64,000 bases of DNA, taken from contig NZ_JADYUD010000006.1 in NCBI RefSeq assembly GCF_021531595.1, positions 98,596 through 162,595 on the forward strand, in the 5' to 3' direction. A program made the position numbers and the translations under genes. Within the stretch, counting starts at the first letter, position 1; each line of letters begins with the position of its first letter. Below, piece after piece: positions 54,617 through 63,935 of this stretch. The DNA comes from Fusobacterium perfoetens. GTDB taxonomy: Bacteria; Fusobacteriota; Fusobacteriia; Fusobacteriales; Fusobacteriaceae. The notes beneath the pieces are model-generated. The model saw only the letters and a list, made by a program, of their open reading frames with translations, made no database searches and was not told the origin of the DNA.

Positions 54617-54716
54617 GAATGTATTTAAAAAATATAGAGTGAGTTTTACAAAAAATAGTATAAATAATTTTAACTAATTAAACAGTTTGATTCCCCTTAA
54701 ATCAGACTGTTTTTTT
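54617..54716 (+). ncRNA. Short transcript (small RNA or attenuated leader)
   Basis: The perfect promoter just upstream is followed after about 65 bases by a strong terminator: AACAGTTTGATT (54681-54692) pairs with AATCAGACTGTT (54700-54711) and a run of T follows. No open frame is seen. The product could be a stand-alone small RNA of about 100 nt or a leader whose termination controls the autotransporter at 54902. Confidence 0.5.
54681..54716 (+). terminator. Terminator in the autotransporter 1 upstream region
   Basis: 12-base stem with one mismatch (AACAGTTTGATT / AATCAGACTGTT), 7-base loop, seven T. Confidence 0.85.
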
Positions 54717-54786
54717 ATTACTTTTTTTAATAAAAGTAATAGAAAAATAATCTGATTACCATATTTCCAAGATGTAGAAAAATTTA

Positions 54787-54835
54787 AAAGTAATTATACA
54801 ATATTAAAGGGGGATAAAATATTGTAATTACTTTT
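54787..54835 (+). repeat. Inverted repeat in the autotransporter 1 leader
   Basis: AAAAGTAATTA-ACAATATT (one bulged base) pairs with AATATTGTAATTACTTTT around AAAGGGGGATAAA. The GGGGG in the loop and the direct repeats GAGGTCAAAGAGGT after it lie close to the start. It may be a translation-control structure. The 54323-54901 gap otherwise holds only the promoters and hairpins listed. Confidence 0.55.
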
Positions 54836-54901
54836 GATAGGTCAAAAAAAAGGTTAAAAAAGAGGTCAAAGAGGTAAAGGTTTCACAGGAGGGGTTTAAG
54901 T

Positions 54902-57900
54902 ATGGGTAAAAATTATGTAGAAAATTCACTTAAGAGATTTCTTAAAAGAAAAGTAAAAATCACAATGGGGGTTGTGGTTTCTTTTTTAATTACTGGAATG
55001 GTTTCATTTGGAGCTGCTGATAAAACAGTTGAAATCACACTTGAAAATGGAGAGATTAAAATAAACCAAGAGATAGGTATTCTTGATAAGAATAATAATA
55101 CTTGGACTACTGATGATATTATTAATGTCCAAGATGGAAATGGAATTCAAATAACAGGGGAAAATGAAAACTTTAATATTATCAATAATGGAAGTATTTT
55201 TGGAAATACTGAAAATAATACTTTATTAGGAAATGGAATTGCGATTGGTTATAAAGGGGAAGAAGAGGTTAAAACAAACATAGGAGTAATAACTAATACA
55301 GGGATAATTTCAGGAGAAGGTTTAGGAGAAGGTTCAAGAAATTTTTCAGGAAATGGAATAATAAATGTTGGTGGAATAATAAAAGAAATAACTAATACAG
55401 GGATAATCTCAGGAAATTTTTCAGGAAATTTTTTAGGAAATCCTTCAGAAACATATATAGGAAATGGAATAATAAATGTTGGTGGAATAATAAAAGAAAT
55501 AACTAATACAGGGATAATCTCAGGAAATTCTCCATTTCTTGGTTCAGGATTCGGAATTTATAATGATGGAACAATAGAAAAAATAGAAAATAGTGGTTTA
55601 ATTTTAGGAGAAGCTGAGGGAAGTGGAATTTACAATCCAGAAAGAAAAACAATAAAAGAGATATTAAATACAGGAATAATCTTAGGGGAAGGTTCAGGAG
55701 AAGGTTCAGGAAATGGATTTGCAAAGGATCCCCATACAGAAGAAGTATCAGTAGAAAATTATGGTATAATATCCGGAAGTAGTAAAGTTGGAGATAGGTC
55801 AGGAAATGGAATGATCACTGTAAGTTCAATTAATCTATTAAATGAAGGCATAATTTTAGGAAATAAAAATTCAGGTGAAATGTCAGGGAATGGATTAATA
55901 TCTATAGCTGATGATGATAAAATGGTATCAGTAAAAAATTATGGTATAATAGCTGGAAGTAATAAAGCTATTGAAGGTGTTGATGAAAGCAAAATAACAA
56001 ACTATGGTTTATTAATAAGTGGAGATAAAATTGAAGCAGGAGATGGAGGAATACACGACGGAAAAGAAATTATAAATGGTGTTGAATCTGATAAAACTAC
56101 TGCTAGAGTTGTTACATCAACAGAACTTGCTGATAAAAATAAAAATGAAAACCTTATTATTAATGTTGTTGGAAAAGAAGGTACAGCTTTTAATATAGAC
56201 AGTGAACTTACACTTTCTGATAGTACAATAAATGGTTATAAAAATGCAGTAACTCTTACTGGAAAAGATTTCACTGGAAATAATGTTATAGTAAATGCAG
56301 GAGAAAATGCTTTTACTGGAAGTACTTCAAAAGATACTATTACTCTTACAGGAGAATCAATAATAAATGGTAAAATTGATTTAGGAGCTGGAGAAGATGA
56401 GCTTACTATAAATAATACTGTTCAAATTAATAAAGACCTTGATGGCGGAGCAGATAGTGATACACTTACATTTAATTCATCTTCTGCTGATAATATGAAT
56501 GTTCTTCATAATATTTCAAACTTTGAAAATATTAATGTAGACAGTAATATAACTTTATTTGAAAATATAAAAATTTCAGGAGCAGAAAAAATAACAATAG
56601 AAGATAAAGGAACTCTTACTTTAAGAGTTGATGGAACTAAAAAAGATTCTGATGGAAAAATTATAGGTCATGCTCTTCATGGAAATGACGGAACAATTAT
56701 AACTTCTATTTCTCCTGATAAAAATGGAAAATTAAATATTAATTTTATTGGTGGACAAAATGAAGAGATTATCTCTTTTGGAAGTAATAAATTAGAAAAT
56801 GTAACAGTTGATTTTACTAATCCATTATATATGACAAAAGAAACAAGTGATAAAGATTCAACATCTGAAATACAAGTAAGTGTAGCAGAAAATTTAGATG
56901 ATTTCATTGGAGGAAGTAAACAAGATACAGGGGATATAGATACAATTACTTATGAAAAATTAAATAAAATTTATGAAAGTATGCATTCTGTAGATGGACT
57001 TCTTCCAAGTGAATTTGCAGGACTTACAGATGAAAAAGTAGGAGAGTTTTTAAAATATCTTCACGATATTTTTGCAGAAAACCCTTATGCTTATTCATCT
57101 GAACTTTCAAGAAAAACTATGAGCATGATGAAAAATCTTGCTGACAGAGATTTAAAACCTGATTATAAAGAGTGGGCAATCTACGGAGGATTCACTCATG
57201 TTGACGGTGGAACAAAAGATACTTTCTATGGAAGAGGATACTACACTTATGATGTAGGCTCTCATACTGACCATGCTGATACAAAAATAAATGGTGGATA
57301 CTTTAAAGCTGAATATGGAAAAGAAAAAGATTTAACTACAGGTATAATCTTCGGTGGAAATAACTCTGAAACAGAAATTGGTGCTTCAAAAGTTGAAGGA
57401 GATTCTTTCTACTTTGGTGCTTATGCTAAAAAATATCTAAATAATTTTAGATTTACTTTAGGAGCAGGATTCCAACATGGAGATTATAAGGGAGATAGAA
57501 CAGCCTTAGGTTATGGAGTAACTGATACAAGAAAATACTCTGAAAATTATCATGACAGAGGATTTAATATCTATGGAAATACAAAATATTCAAAAGAACT
57601 TGGAAACAACTTCTTCTTTGAACCATCAGTAACTTTAGAATATAGCTATGTAGACCAAGATGGAGTAAAAGAATATGGTGTTCTTGCAATAGAAACAGAT
57701 TCTAAAACTTTTGACTATCTATCTGGAACAGTTAATCTTGATTTAAGAAAAAATATAACATCTGATACTCTTACTCATTCATTTATAAGTGGTGTATCTT
57801 ATGAGAGAATGCTTTCAGGTTATGACAGTGAATATATCACTGGAAGAATAATCGGTAGAGAAAAATTAGGAAAAGATTTTGATATTCTTGTCCCTGAAAA

Positions 57901-58048
57901 AGAAAAAGATACATTATCTCTAAATTTAAGATATGAACTTGAAACAGAAAAAGGATTAATGTTTGATGTAAAAGGCTCATATAGATTTGAACATGATAAT
58001 AATGATGATGAATGGATAATAGGAACAGGTATAGGATATAAATTCTAA
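54902..58048 (+). CDS. Type V autotransporter 1 (fusobacterial family)
   Basis: A 1048-residue secreted protein. It begins with the fusobacterial autotransporter block MGKNYVENSLKRFLKRKVK and a signal helix (ITMGVVVSFLITGMVSFGA). The passenger (about 40-700) is a beta-helix type with repeated NTGIISG/GNGI units, including a near-identical 37-residue repeat. The C-terminal 280 residues form an outer-membrane barrel (WAIYGGFTHVDGGTKDTF... GTGIGYKF, ending in Phe). It is likely a surface adhesin or protease-like passenger; no catalytic triad is seen. GGAGGGG precedes the start. The frame is intact. Confidence 0.92.
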   Translation: MGKNYVENSLKRFLKRKVKITMGVVVSFLITGMVSFGAADKTVEITLENGEIKINQEIGILDKNNNTWTTDDIINVQDGNGIQITGENENFNIINNGSIFGNTENNTLLGNGIAIGYKGEEEVKTNIGVITNTGIISGEGLGEGSRNFSGNGIINVGGIIKEITNTGIISGNFSGNFLGNPSETYIGNGIINVGGIIKEITNTGIISGNSPFLGSGFGIYNDGTIEKIENSGLILGEAEGSGIYNPERKTIKEILNTGIILGEGSGEGSGNGFAKDPHTEEVSVENYGIISGSSKVGDRSGNGMITVSSINLLNEGIILGNKNSGEMSGNGLISIADDDKMVSVKNYGIIAGSNKAIEGVDESKITNYGLLISGDKIEAGDGGIHDGKEIINGVESDKTTARVVTSTELADKNKNENLIINVVGKEGTAFNIDSELTLSDSTINGYKNAVTLTGKDFTGNNVIVNAGENAFTGSTSKDTITLTGESIINGKIDLGAGEDELTINNTVQINKDLDGGADSDTLTFNSSSADNMNVLHNISNFENINVDSNITLFENIKISGAEKITIEDKGTLTLRVDGTKKDSDGKIIGHALHGNDGTIITSISPDKNGKLNINFIGGQNEEIISFGSNKLENVTVDFTNPLYMTKETSDKDSTSEIQVSVAENLDDFIGGSKQDTGDIDTITYEKLNKIYESMHSVDGLLPSEFAGLTDEKVGEFLKYLHDIFAENPYAYSSELSRKTMSMMKNLADRDLKPDYKEWAIYGGFTHVDGGTKDTFYGRGYYTYDVGSHTDHADTKINGGYFKAEYGKEKDLTTGIIFGGNNSETEIGASKVEGDSFYFGAYAKKYLNNFRFTLGAGFQHGDYKGDRTALGYGVTDTRKYSENYHDRGFNIYGNTKYSKELGNNFFFEPSVTLEYSYVDQDGVKEYGVLAIETDSKTFDYLSGTVNLDLRKNITSDTLTHSFISGVSYERMLSGYDSEYITGRIIGREKLGKDFDILVPEKEKDTLSLNLRYELETEKGLMFDVKGSYRFEHDNNDDEWIIGTGIGYKF
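55349..55529 (+). repeat. In-gene direct repeat in autotransporter 1
   Basis: The 70-base segment 55349-55418 recurs at 55460-55529 essentially unchanged. The period is 111 bases (37 codons), so the frame is kept. It encodes GNGIINVGGIIKEITNTGII. Copy number could change by slippage or recombination. Confidence 0.85.
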
Positions 58049-58092
58049 ATATTATCTTAACTAAATAAGCACCCAAATAAAAATCCTTAATA

Positions 58093-58143
58093 AAAACAGA
58101 ACTCAGTCTTGGTGTTAAACACTGGGGCTGAGTTTTGTTTTTT
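58093..58143 (+). terminator. Terminator after autotransporter 1 (repeated type)
   Basis: AAAACAGAACTCAGTCTTGGTGTT pairs with AACACTGGGGCTGAGTTTTGTTTT and a long T run follows. The same hairpin recurs at 60823-60873 and 63478-63528. Confidence 0.9.
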
Positions 58144-58214
58144 GTATGTGTTTTTTTTGTTTAAAAATTATAAAATATGGTATACTATAATAAAATAAAG
58201 AAGAGAGGTGAAGT

Positions 58215-59249
58215 ATGCTCAAAATAAAAAATATTAATATAAAAAATTATAGAGGGATACAGGAATTAAATATTACAGAATTAAAAAGTGTTAATATTTT
58301 AGTTGGTGATAATAATGCAGGAAAAACCAGTTTATTAGAGGCAATACAGATTTTTTCAAATCCAACCATGTATACTCTTTCAAAGATTTCAAGCCAAAGA
58401 GACAATTATAAAACAGAAATAAGAATGAATATACTAGACTCACTATATTATTTATTTAATATTAAAGAGTCTGATTCTCCTTTCTTTAATATAAATGGAA
58501 CTATAAAAAATAAAAATAGAGATGTACAAATAAAAGTTACAAAAGAAAAAATATATCATCTTACTGAAAATAAAAATATTATTGGGAATCAAGAGGAAAT
58601 TGACAACTATACTTATGAAATTTCTATAAATAATAAAATTGAAAAGTTAGTTTTAAATAAATATTCTAATTTTTCTTTTAAAGTAACTTCACCTGACTTT
58701 AAAGTTCATTTTATTCAAACGATAGACCATATAATAAATGATATTTTTGTTGAATTATTAAAAAGTAAGGATATTAAAGATAAGGCTGTTACATTATTGC
58801 AAGAATTTGATAAAGATATTATGGATATAAGATATATTCCAAATGAAAATAATTATATTCCTGTATTAGAATTGTCAAATGGAGAATATCTTCCAGTAGC
58901 ATTATATGGAGATGGATTGAAAAAAGCCCTTACAATGCTGAATGCTATTATAAAAGCAGAAAATGGAGTTTTATTGGTAGATGAATATGAAACTGCTCTT
59001 CATACTTCAATTATGCAGAAAGTTTTTAAATTTATGGTTGAAGTTGCAAAAAAAGAAAATGTTCAGCTATTTTTAACAACTCATAGTCTTGAAGCAGTAG
59101 ATAAATTCTTATATGCTAATAAGGATATACTTGAAGATATTTCTATAATAAGACTTAAAAAGAAAGAAAATAAAACATATGCAAAAATTATGAATGGGAA
59201 AGAAGCTCTTAATAATAGAGAAAACTATGATTTGGAGTTAAGAGTATGA
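58215..59249 (+). CDS. OLD-like AAA ATPase (ABC-type, AAA15 family)
   Basis: A 344-residue ATPase. Walker A is GDNNAGKTS at residues 31-39, after an INIKNYRGIQELNI start typical of RecF/OLD-type ATPases. Walker B is GVLLVDEYETALH and the switch His TTHSLEA. In OLD and related defence systems such an ATPase works with a Toprim nuclease. The next frame is Toprim-like but broken. The start has GAGAGGTGA upstream. Its stop overlaps the start of the broken partner (ATGA). Confidence 0.85.
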   Translation: MLKIKNINIKNYRGIQELNITELKSVNILVGDNNAGKTSLLEAIQIFSNPTMYTLSKISSQRDNYKTEIRMNILDSLYYLFNIKESDSPFFNINGTIKNKNRDVQIKVTKEKIYHLTENKNIIGNQEEIDNYTYEISINNKIEKLVLNKYSNFSFKVTSPDFKVHFIQTIDHIINDIFVELLKSKDIKDKAVTLLQEFDKDIMDIRYIPNENNYIPVLELSNGEYLPVALYGDGLKKALTMLNAIIKAENGVLLVDEYETALHTSIMQKVFKFMVEVAKKENVQLFLTTHSLEAVDKFLYANKDILEDISIIRLKKKENKTYAKIMNGKEALNNRENYDLELRV

Positions 59250-59814
59250 GTAAGAGAAGTATAACTTTCTTAAGGCTTTTCAAAGCATAAAAGAAATTAA
59301 TTTAAATCAGCCTGAATGTGCAGTTAATCAAGTGTTTATAATTCAAGACAGAGATAATGCAGAAATAGAAACAGCTTTGGAAAATATAAAATTTGTTTTA
59401 AATGAAAGTGGAATAAATATACAAAATTTAAATAATAATGCCTTGAACTCTTGGAACTTTGAATCAGAGGGAGAAAATTATACAACTGGTATAATTCCAA
59501 TAATTTTACCTTTTGATGAACAAGGAGCAATAGAAACTCTCCTTATGAAAGCTATCAGTGAAAGCTCTCAGGAAGAAAAATATATAGTTGATGAAGCTAA
59601 TAAATATATTAAAAGTTTTTTTATTCCTGAAGCAAAATTAAAAAGGTATTTAACACATGAAAGAGAAGTATTGAAAGCTAAATTCTCAGCAGTTATTTCA
59701 GTGACAAACCCAGATAGATCAACAGCAACTTTTAATACTTTACTGATGAGTCATTCTTGGGAAGAAAAAGAGGAAGTTAAAAAACATTTTCAGTTATTAA
59801 ATAAATTACTGTAA
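59246..59814 (+). pseudogene. Broken Toprim/DUF3226-like partner of the ATPase
   Basis: The ATG at 59246 overlaps the ATPase stop, as in an intact pair, but that frame stops after 14 codons. From about 59254 a second frame runs open to 59814 and reads EKYNFLKAFQSIKEINL, then VFIIQDRDNAE, whose D-x-D matches the Toprim metal site. The upstream part with the catalytic Glu (usually EGxxD) is missing. An internal deletion plus frameshift best explains this. The open part from GTG 59332 (160 residues) might still be translated. Confidence 0.7.
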
Positions 59815-59840
59815 GAATATATTTAATAAAAGGTGACATA

Positions 59841-60743
59841 ATGATGAAAAAAATATCTTTAAAAGAACAATTAATTATACCAATATATTTAAATGAAAAA
59901 ACAGTTTTAGATATGTTAGCAATAATTGAAGATGGATTTTCTATGATAAGTGAAGTAAGTTCATCTAATCAAAATAGTAATACAACTGATATGAAAATAG
60001 GTGGTGGATTATCAACAAAAGCAATTTTAGACAAATTATTAAAAATACAAGTGAATGCAAGTCTTGATAAAGAAGATAATGTAAGTAATGTATCTCAAAC
60101 AAAACTTGAAAAAGTACACACTAATGTATCTTTATTATCAAAATTTCGTTCAGAGCTTATTAATAATCAGTTACTAGCATGTACTGCAGGAGAAGATTTA
60201 GATATTTCTAAAATAAATACAGGGGATTTTATTGAGATTGAAGGGGAGCTTCAAAAAAATCCTATGATTGATCTTCTAGAAAAATTTGTGGATTTATTTC
60301 GTATGAGTGATATTTTTATTAAAAAACATACAGGAAAAGTTAAAAATATGCCTTATAAAAAAGAAGATAATAGTACAGCACAGCAAATAAAACTATTTTT
60401 AGATGAATTAAAACATTCAGGAACAGTTGATTTTATTTTAGAAAATCCAAATGGGACATTAGTGTTGTCAACTCAAGAACAATATCTTTCTAATGACAAT
60501 ATTTCTGAAATAATTGGAGGAAAATTTAAAATTTTAGGAAAGGTAATAAAAATTTGTAAAGAGAAGGATGAAAGTATAAATTTATTGAGGAAAACATCTT
60601 TATATCTTTTGGATGAAAATAGTTTAAATGGATTTTTAGATATTTTTAATAATGCTGATATGAAACAATTTAATTTACCTGAAGTAAGATTTGAAATAAA
60701 CAGTCCTTCAGCGATAGTAATTCCTGTTGCTATATATGCTTAA
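59841..60743 (+). CDS. DUF6414-like protein
   Basis: A 300-residue protein resembling the DUF6414 group, whose members begin with a short sheet (IIPIYLNEKTVLDMLAII) and have a small beta-barrel-like core (about 115-165, LLACTAGEDLDISKINTGDFIEIEGELQ). They are often found on islands near ATPases and nucleases; function unknown. AGGTGA precedes both ATG 59841 and ATG 59844, and either may be the start. It is the third gene of the inserted cassette. Confidence 0.65.
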   Translation: MMKKISLKEQLIIPIYLNEKTVLDMLAIIEDGFSMISEVSSSNQNSNTTDMKIGGGLSTKAILDKLLKIQVNASLDKEDNVSNVSQTKLEKVHTNVSLLSKFRSELINNQLLACTAGEDLDISKINTGDFIEIEGELQKNPMIDLLEKFVDLFRMSDIFIKKHTGKVKNMPYKKEDNSTAQQIKLFLDELKHSGTVDFILENPNGTLVLSTQEQYLSNDNISEIIGGKFKILGKVIKICKEKDESINLLRKTSLYLLDENSLNGFLDIFNNADMKQFNLPEVRFEINSPSAIVIPVAIYA

Positions 60744-60822
60744 TAAAGTGAGTAGTAAACTTATAGGCTTTTTATTAAATAAAATTTTATCTAACTAAGT
60801 ATCTAAGTAAAAATCATTAATA

Positions 60823-60873
60823 AAACAGAACTCAGTCTTAATGTGAAAACATCGGGGTTGAGTTCTATTTTTA
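60823..60873 (+). terminator. Terminator after the cassette (second copy of the repeated type)
   Basis: AACAGAACTCAGTCTTAATGT with the pairing arm ACATCGGGGTTGAGTTCT, followed by ATTTTTA. Together with the bases before it (60787-60822) it resembles 58055-58143, forming an imperfect direct repeat around the cassette. Confidence 0.8.
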
Positions 60874-60966
60874 TATATAAAAATATATATTTAAAATAAT
60901 TAAAAATTTTTTCTATATTTTTTAATGAAAAAAACATATTAAAAATTTATTTTTATAAAAAATATT

Positions 60967-60994
60967 TTGCATTTCAAATAAAATGTACTATACT
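60967..60994 (+). promoter_or_regulatory. Promoter of autotransporter 2
   Basis: TTGCAT (60967-60972), 16-base spacer, TATACT (60989-60994). The leader would begin near 61001. Confidence 0.6.
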
Positions 60995-61002
60995 CAGGAT
61001 AA

Positions 61003-61075
61003 GAGGCAGAGATGGTAACGCTTTATAAATTAATGCTGTGGGGACAGAAATTAATTTTACCTTATCTTATTGCCT
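61003..61075 (+). promoter_or_regulatory. Structured leader of autotransporter 2
   Basis: A long nested hairpin: AGGCA (61003) with TGCCT (61075), GGTAA with TTACC, AATTAAT with ATTAATT, and a closing CTGT-GGGG-ACAG. No T run follows, so control of translation or RNA stability is more likely than termination. The 60744-61117 gap holds only this, the promoter and the terminator. Confidence 0.55.
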
Positions 61076-61117
61076 GAAAAATTTATTAAGGAATTTTATT
61101 TACGGGAGGATTTTAAA

Positions 61118-63420
61118 ATGGGGAAAAATTATGTAGAAAGTTCATTGAAGAGATTTTTAAAGAGAAAAGTGAAAATTACAATGGGATTTGTGGTTGCTTT
61201 TATGATTACTGGAACTGTTGGGTTTGCTGAAGTTATTACAGAACCAATTGATAAAGGAAATGAACTATATCAAGAAACAATAAGAGATGATGTAAGTATA
61301 AATACTGTATTACTATAGGAATACAATTAAACTCTAAGGACATTATAAATAATCATCATAATCTAGAAGTTGAAAGCAATAATATAAGTATTAGATTAGA
61401 AAGTAATAATTCTAATAAAAGTGGTGCTAGAGGAATTAATACTATAAATGGTAGTAAACTTTTTTTAGGAAAGAAAAATACAGAAAAAGTTGAAATAAAT
61501 GTGAAAAATACAGGTTTAGCTATTGGGATTGCTAATATAGGTCATGATAATAATCAAAATCTAGGAGCAGAAACAGTTGTTAATGGGGAAGAGTTAAAAA
61601 TAACAGTAAATTCTACTGAAGGTGCAGGATTTGGGGTAATTTCTCAAAATAATACTAGTAATCCTCTTAATAAAGTAGATGTGACAAAAGTTGCAAAAAT
61701 TAAACTAAATAGTGAAAATATTATAATGGATATTAGTACCAAAAAAGGAAATGCCCTTGGGATACTTTGTTTTTCTAACAGTCATATAGATGTTAATGGA
61801 AATTTAACAATTAATACAAAATCTGAAAAAGGATTAACAATAGCTATTGATTCTAGAGGAAATAGTATATTAAATATAAATCAAAATAAAGATAAGAAGG
61901 TTATATTGAATGGAGATATCTATTTTGAACACCAAGGAGATTCTGATAATGAAAAAGATACTAGAATAAATTTAAATCTTTCTACTAAAGATTCTGTATT
62001 AAATGGAAAAATTTATAGACCAACTAAATATAGTGATTTAGAATACAGTGAAAATAATGGAATGTTATTATCATTATCTAATGAAGCTCAATGGAATAAC
62101 ACAGGAGATAGCTTTGTTACTGATTTAACATTAGATAATGGAATTATAAATAATAATTCTATTGACAATGATATTAAAGTTAAAACTTTAAAAGGAACTG
62201 GTGGAGCTGTAAATATGGCTGCTGCTATTGATGAAAAAACAGGTAAAGCAACTTCAGGAAAACTTAATGTAGGAACAATAGAAAATAAAAATGCTCGTTT
62301 TGCTGTAAATTATCAAGGAATAGATAATCTTGAAGTTGATAAAGAAAAAGCAGAAGAAGTATTCAACCAACTTGCAGGAAATATAAAAGTAGAAAAAGGA
62401 GAATTTAATGCTGATGCAAAACTTGAAGAGGGATTTGTTTCAAGAGAATATGTTTCAGAACTTGTAAAAGATGAAAAAGGAAATATTGTTGTAAAAGAAG
62501 ATTCTGTAAAAGTTGGAAATCTTAACTCAATGGTTGAAGGAATAAGAGACCTTGCTACAATTAATCTTTTAACTTGGAGACAAGAAATGAACTCTCTAAA
62601 TAAAAGAATGGGAGAATTAAGAAATTCTACAGGAGAGCATGGAGTTTGGTCAAGAGTATATACTGGTAAAATTGAAAATGGAAGTAAATATGATAATGAT
62701 TATCAAACTTACCAAGTTGGATATGATAAAAAATACACTGTTGATAATGGTGTAATGTTTGTTGGAGGATTAGTAAGCTATACTGATGGAGAAACAGACT
62801 ATGCTTTAGGACATGGAGAAAACTATTCAGTAGGAGCAGGAATCTATGCAACATGGCTTAATAATGACGGACAGTTTGCAGATGTAGTTTTAAAACAAAG
62901 CAGACTTCATAATAAATTTGATGTAACAAGCAAAGATGGAAATAAATCTCAATCTGGAGATTATAATAACTGGGGAACAAGTTTAAGTGGACAATATGGA
63001 AAGAGATTTGACTTAAACGATAAATTCTTCCTTGAACCAAGCGTAGAATTAACTCTTGGAAGAGTAGATGACACAACTTATACAACAAGTGCAGGAGTAG
63101 ATGTTCATCAAGATACAATGTATTCTCTAGTAGGAAATGTTGGAACATCAGTTGGATATAAATTCAGTGATAAAGGAAATGTTTATGCAAGAGCAGCTCT
63201 TGTAAAAGAATTCCAAGGAGATATTGACACAGAATATGAAAAAGATGGAGCATTAGAAAGAACTTCTGAAGATTTAGGAGATACTTGGGCAGAATTTGGA
63301 GTTGGAGTAAACTACAGATTTGTTGAAAATATGAATGTGTATATTGATGTTCAAAAAACAGGAGAAGCAACAGTAGATAATAAATGGCAGGCTAACTTAG
63401 GATTTAGATATGAATTCTAG
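61118..63420 (+). pseudogene. Type V autotransporter 2, interrupted by a frameshift
   Basis: The start at ATG 61118 (GGGAGGA upstream) gives MGKNYVESSLKRFLKRKVK and a signal helix, nearly identical to autotransporter 1. The frame stops at 61318. Shifting by one base near 61305-61311 continues it as ITIGIQLNSKDIINN and then openly through the passenger to a complete beta-barrel (GVWSRVYTGKIENGSKYD... LGFRYEF) ending at 63420. One lost base (for example AATACTGGTATT becoming AATACTGTATT) would explain it. A sequencing error or programmed shift is possible, but no homopolymer run is present. The 3' part alone could start at GTG 61501 but would lack a signal. Confidence 0.8.
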
Positions 63421-63477
63421 TTTGGTTTTAGATGGTAAATAAAAATATAATTACCCATCATAGAAAAAACTCCCATT

Positions 63478-63528
63478 AAACAGAACTCAGTCTTGGTGTT
63501 TTAAACACTGAGGCTGAGTTTTGTTTTA
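63478..63528 (+). terminator. Terminator after autotransporter 2 (third copy)
   Basis: CAGAACTCAGTCTTGGTGTT pairs with AACACTGAGGCTGAGTTTTG and a T run follows; very close to the hairpin at 58093-58143. Confidence 0.9.
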
Positions 63529-63548
63529 TATAAATTTACTATCATTTT

Positions 63549-63595
63549 TTGACTTTTTATAAAAATATATGTATAATATGTATATAATATACATA
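63549..63595 (+). promoter_or_regulatory. Promoter and palindromic operator of the relB-like gene
   Basis: TTGACT (63549-63554), 17-base spacer, TATAAT (63572-63577). A 19-base perfect palindrome TATGTATATAATATACATA (63577-63595) begins at the last base of the -10, a good site for autorepression by a ribbon-helix-helix antitoxin. Confidence 0.8.
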
Positions 63596-63623
63596 CAATG
63601 GATATTCAAAGGAGGGATATAAG

Positions 63624-63935
63624 ATGGGATTAGCAACTATAAATATAAGAATTGATGAAAAAGATAAAAAAGAATTTAATGATTTATGTAATGAGTTAGG
63701 TTTAAATATGACAACAGCATTTAATATGTTTGTTAAATCAATGATTAGAACAGGTGGATTACCTTTTGAAGCAAAAATAAATAATTATAATCCTGAAACA
63801 ATAAAGGCTATAAAAGAAGCTGAAATAATAGCAAAAGATAGTACTGTACCTACTTATAATAATGCTGAGGAAGCTTTTAAAAGTGTTTTAGGGGAAGATT
63901 ATATTAAAGTTAAAAATAATAGAAAAGCACGGTAA
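63624..63935 (+). CDS. RelB/DinJ family antitoxin, apparently without toxin
   Basis: A 103-residue protein. The N-terminal ribbon-helix-helix (ATINIRIDEKDKKEFNDLCNELGLNMTTAFNMFVKSMIRTGGLPFE) matches RelB/DinJ antitoxins, which bind their operator and neutralise a YafQ/RelE-type ribonuclease. The toxin gene normally follows at once, but here a terminator overlaps the stop codon and no + strand frame follows before the window end. GGAGGG precedes the ATG. Confidence 0.88.
   Translation: MGLATINIRIDEKDKKEFNDLCNELGLNMTTAFNMFVKSMIRTGGLPFEAKINNYNPETIKAIKEAEIIAKDSTVPTYNNAEEAFKSVLGEDYIKVKNNRKAR

Noticed and set aside
55349..55529. Possible CRISPR-like repeat
   Set aside because: The two long repeats are in frame within the autotransporter passenger, with a 41-base interval that is also coding. 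No array and no cas genes.
62858..63370. Minus-strand Leu/His-rich frames opposite the autotransporter 2 barrel
   Set aside because: Low-complexity antisense shadows of the beta-barrel coding sequence.
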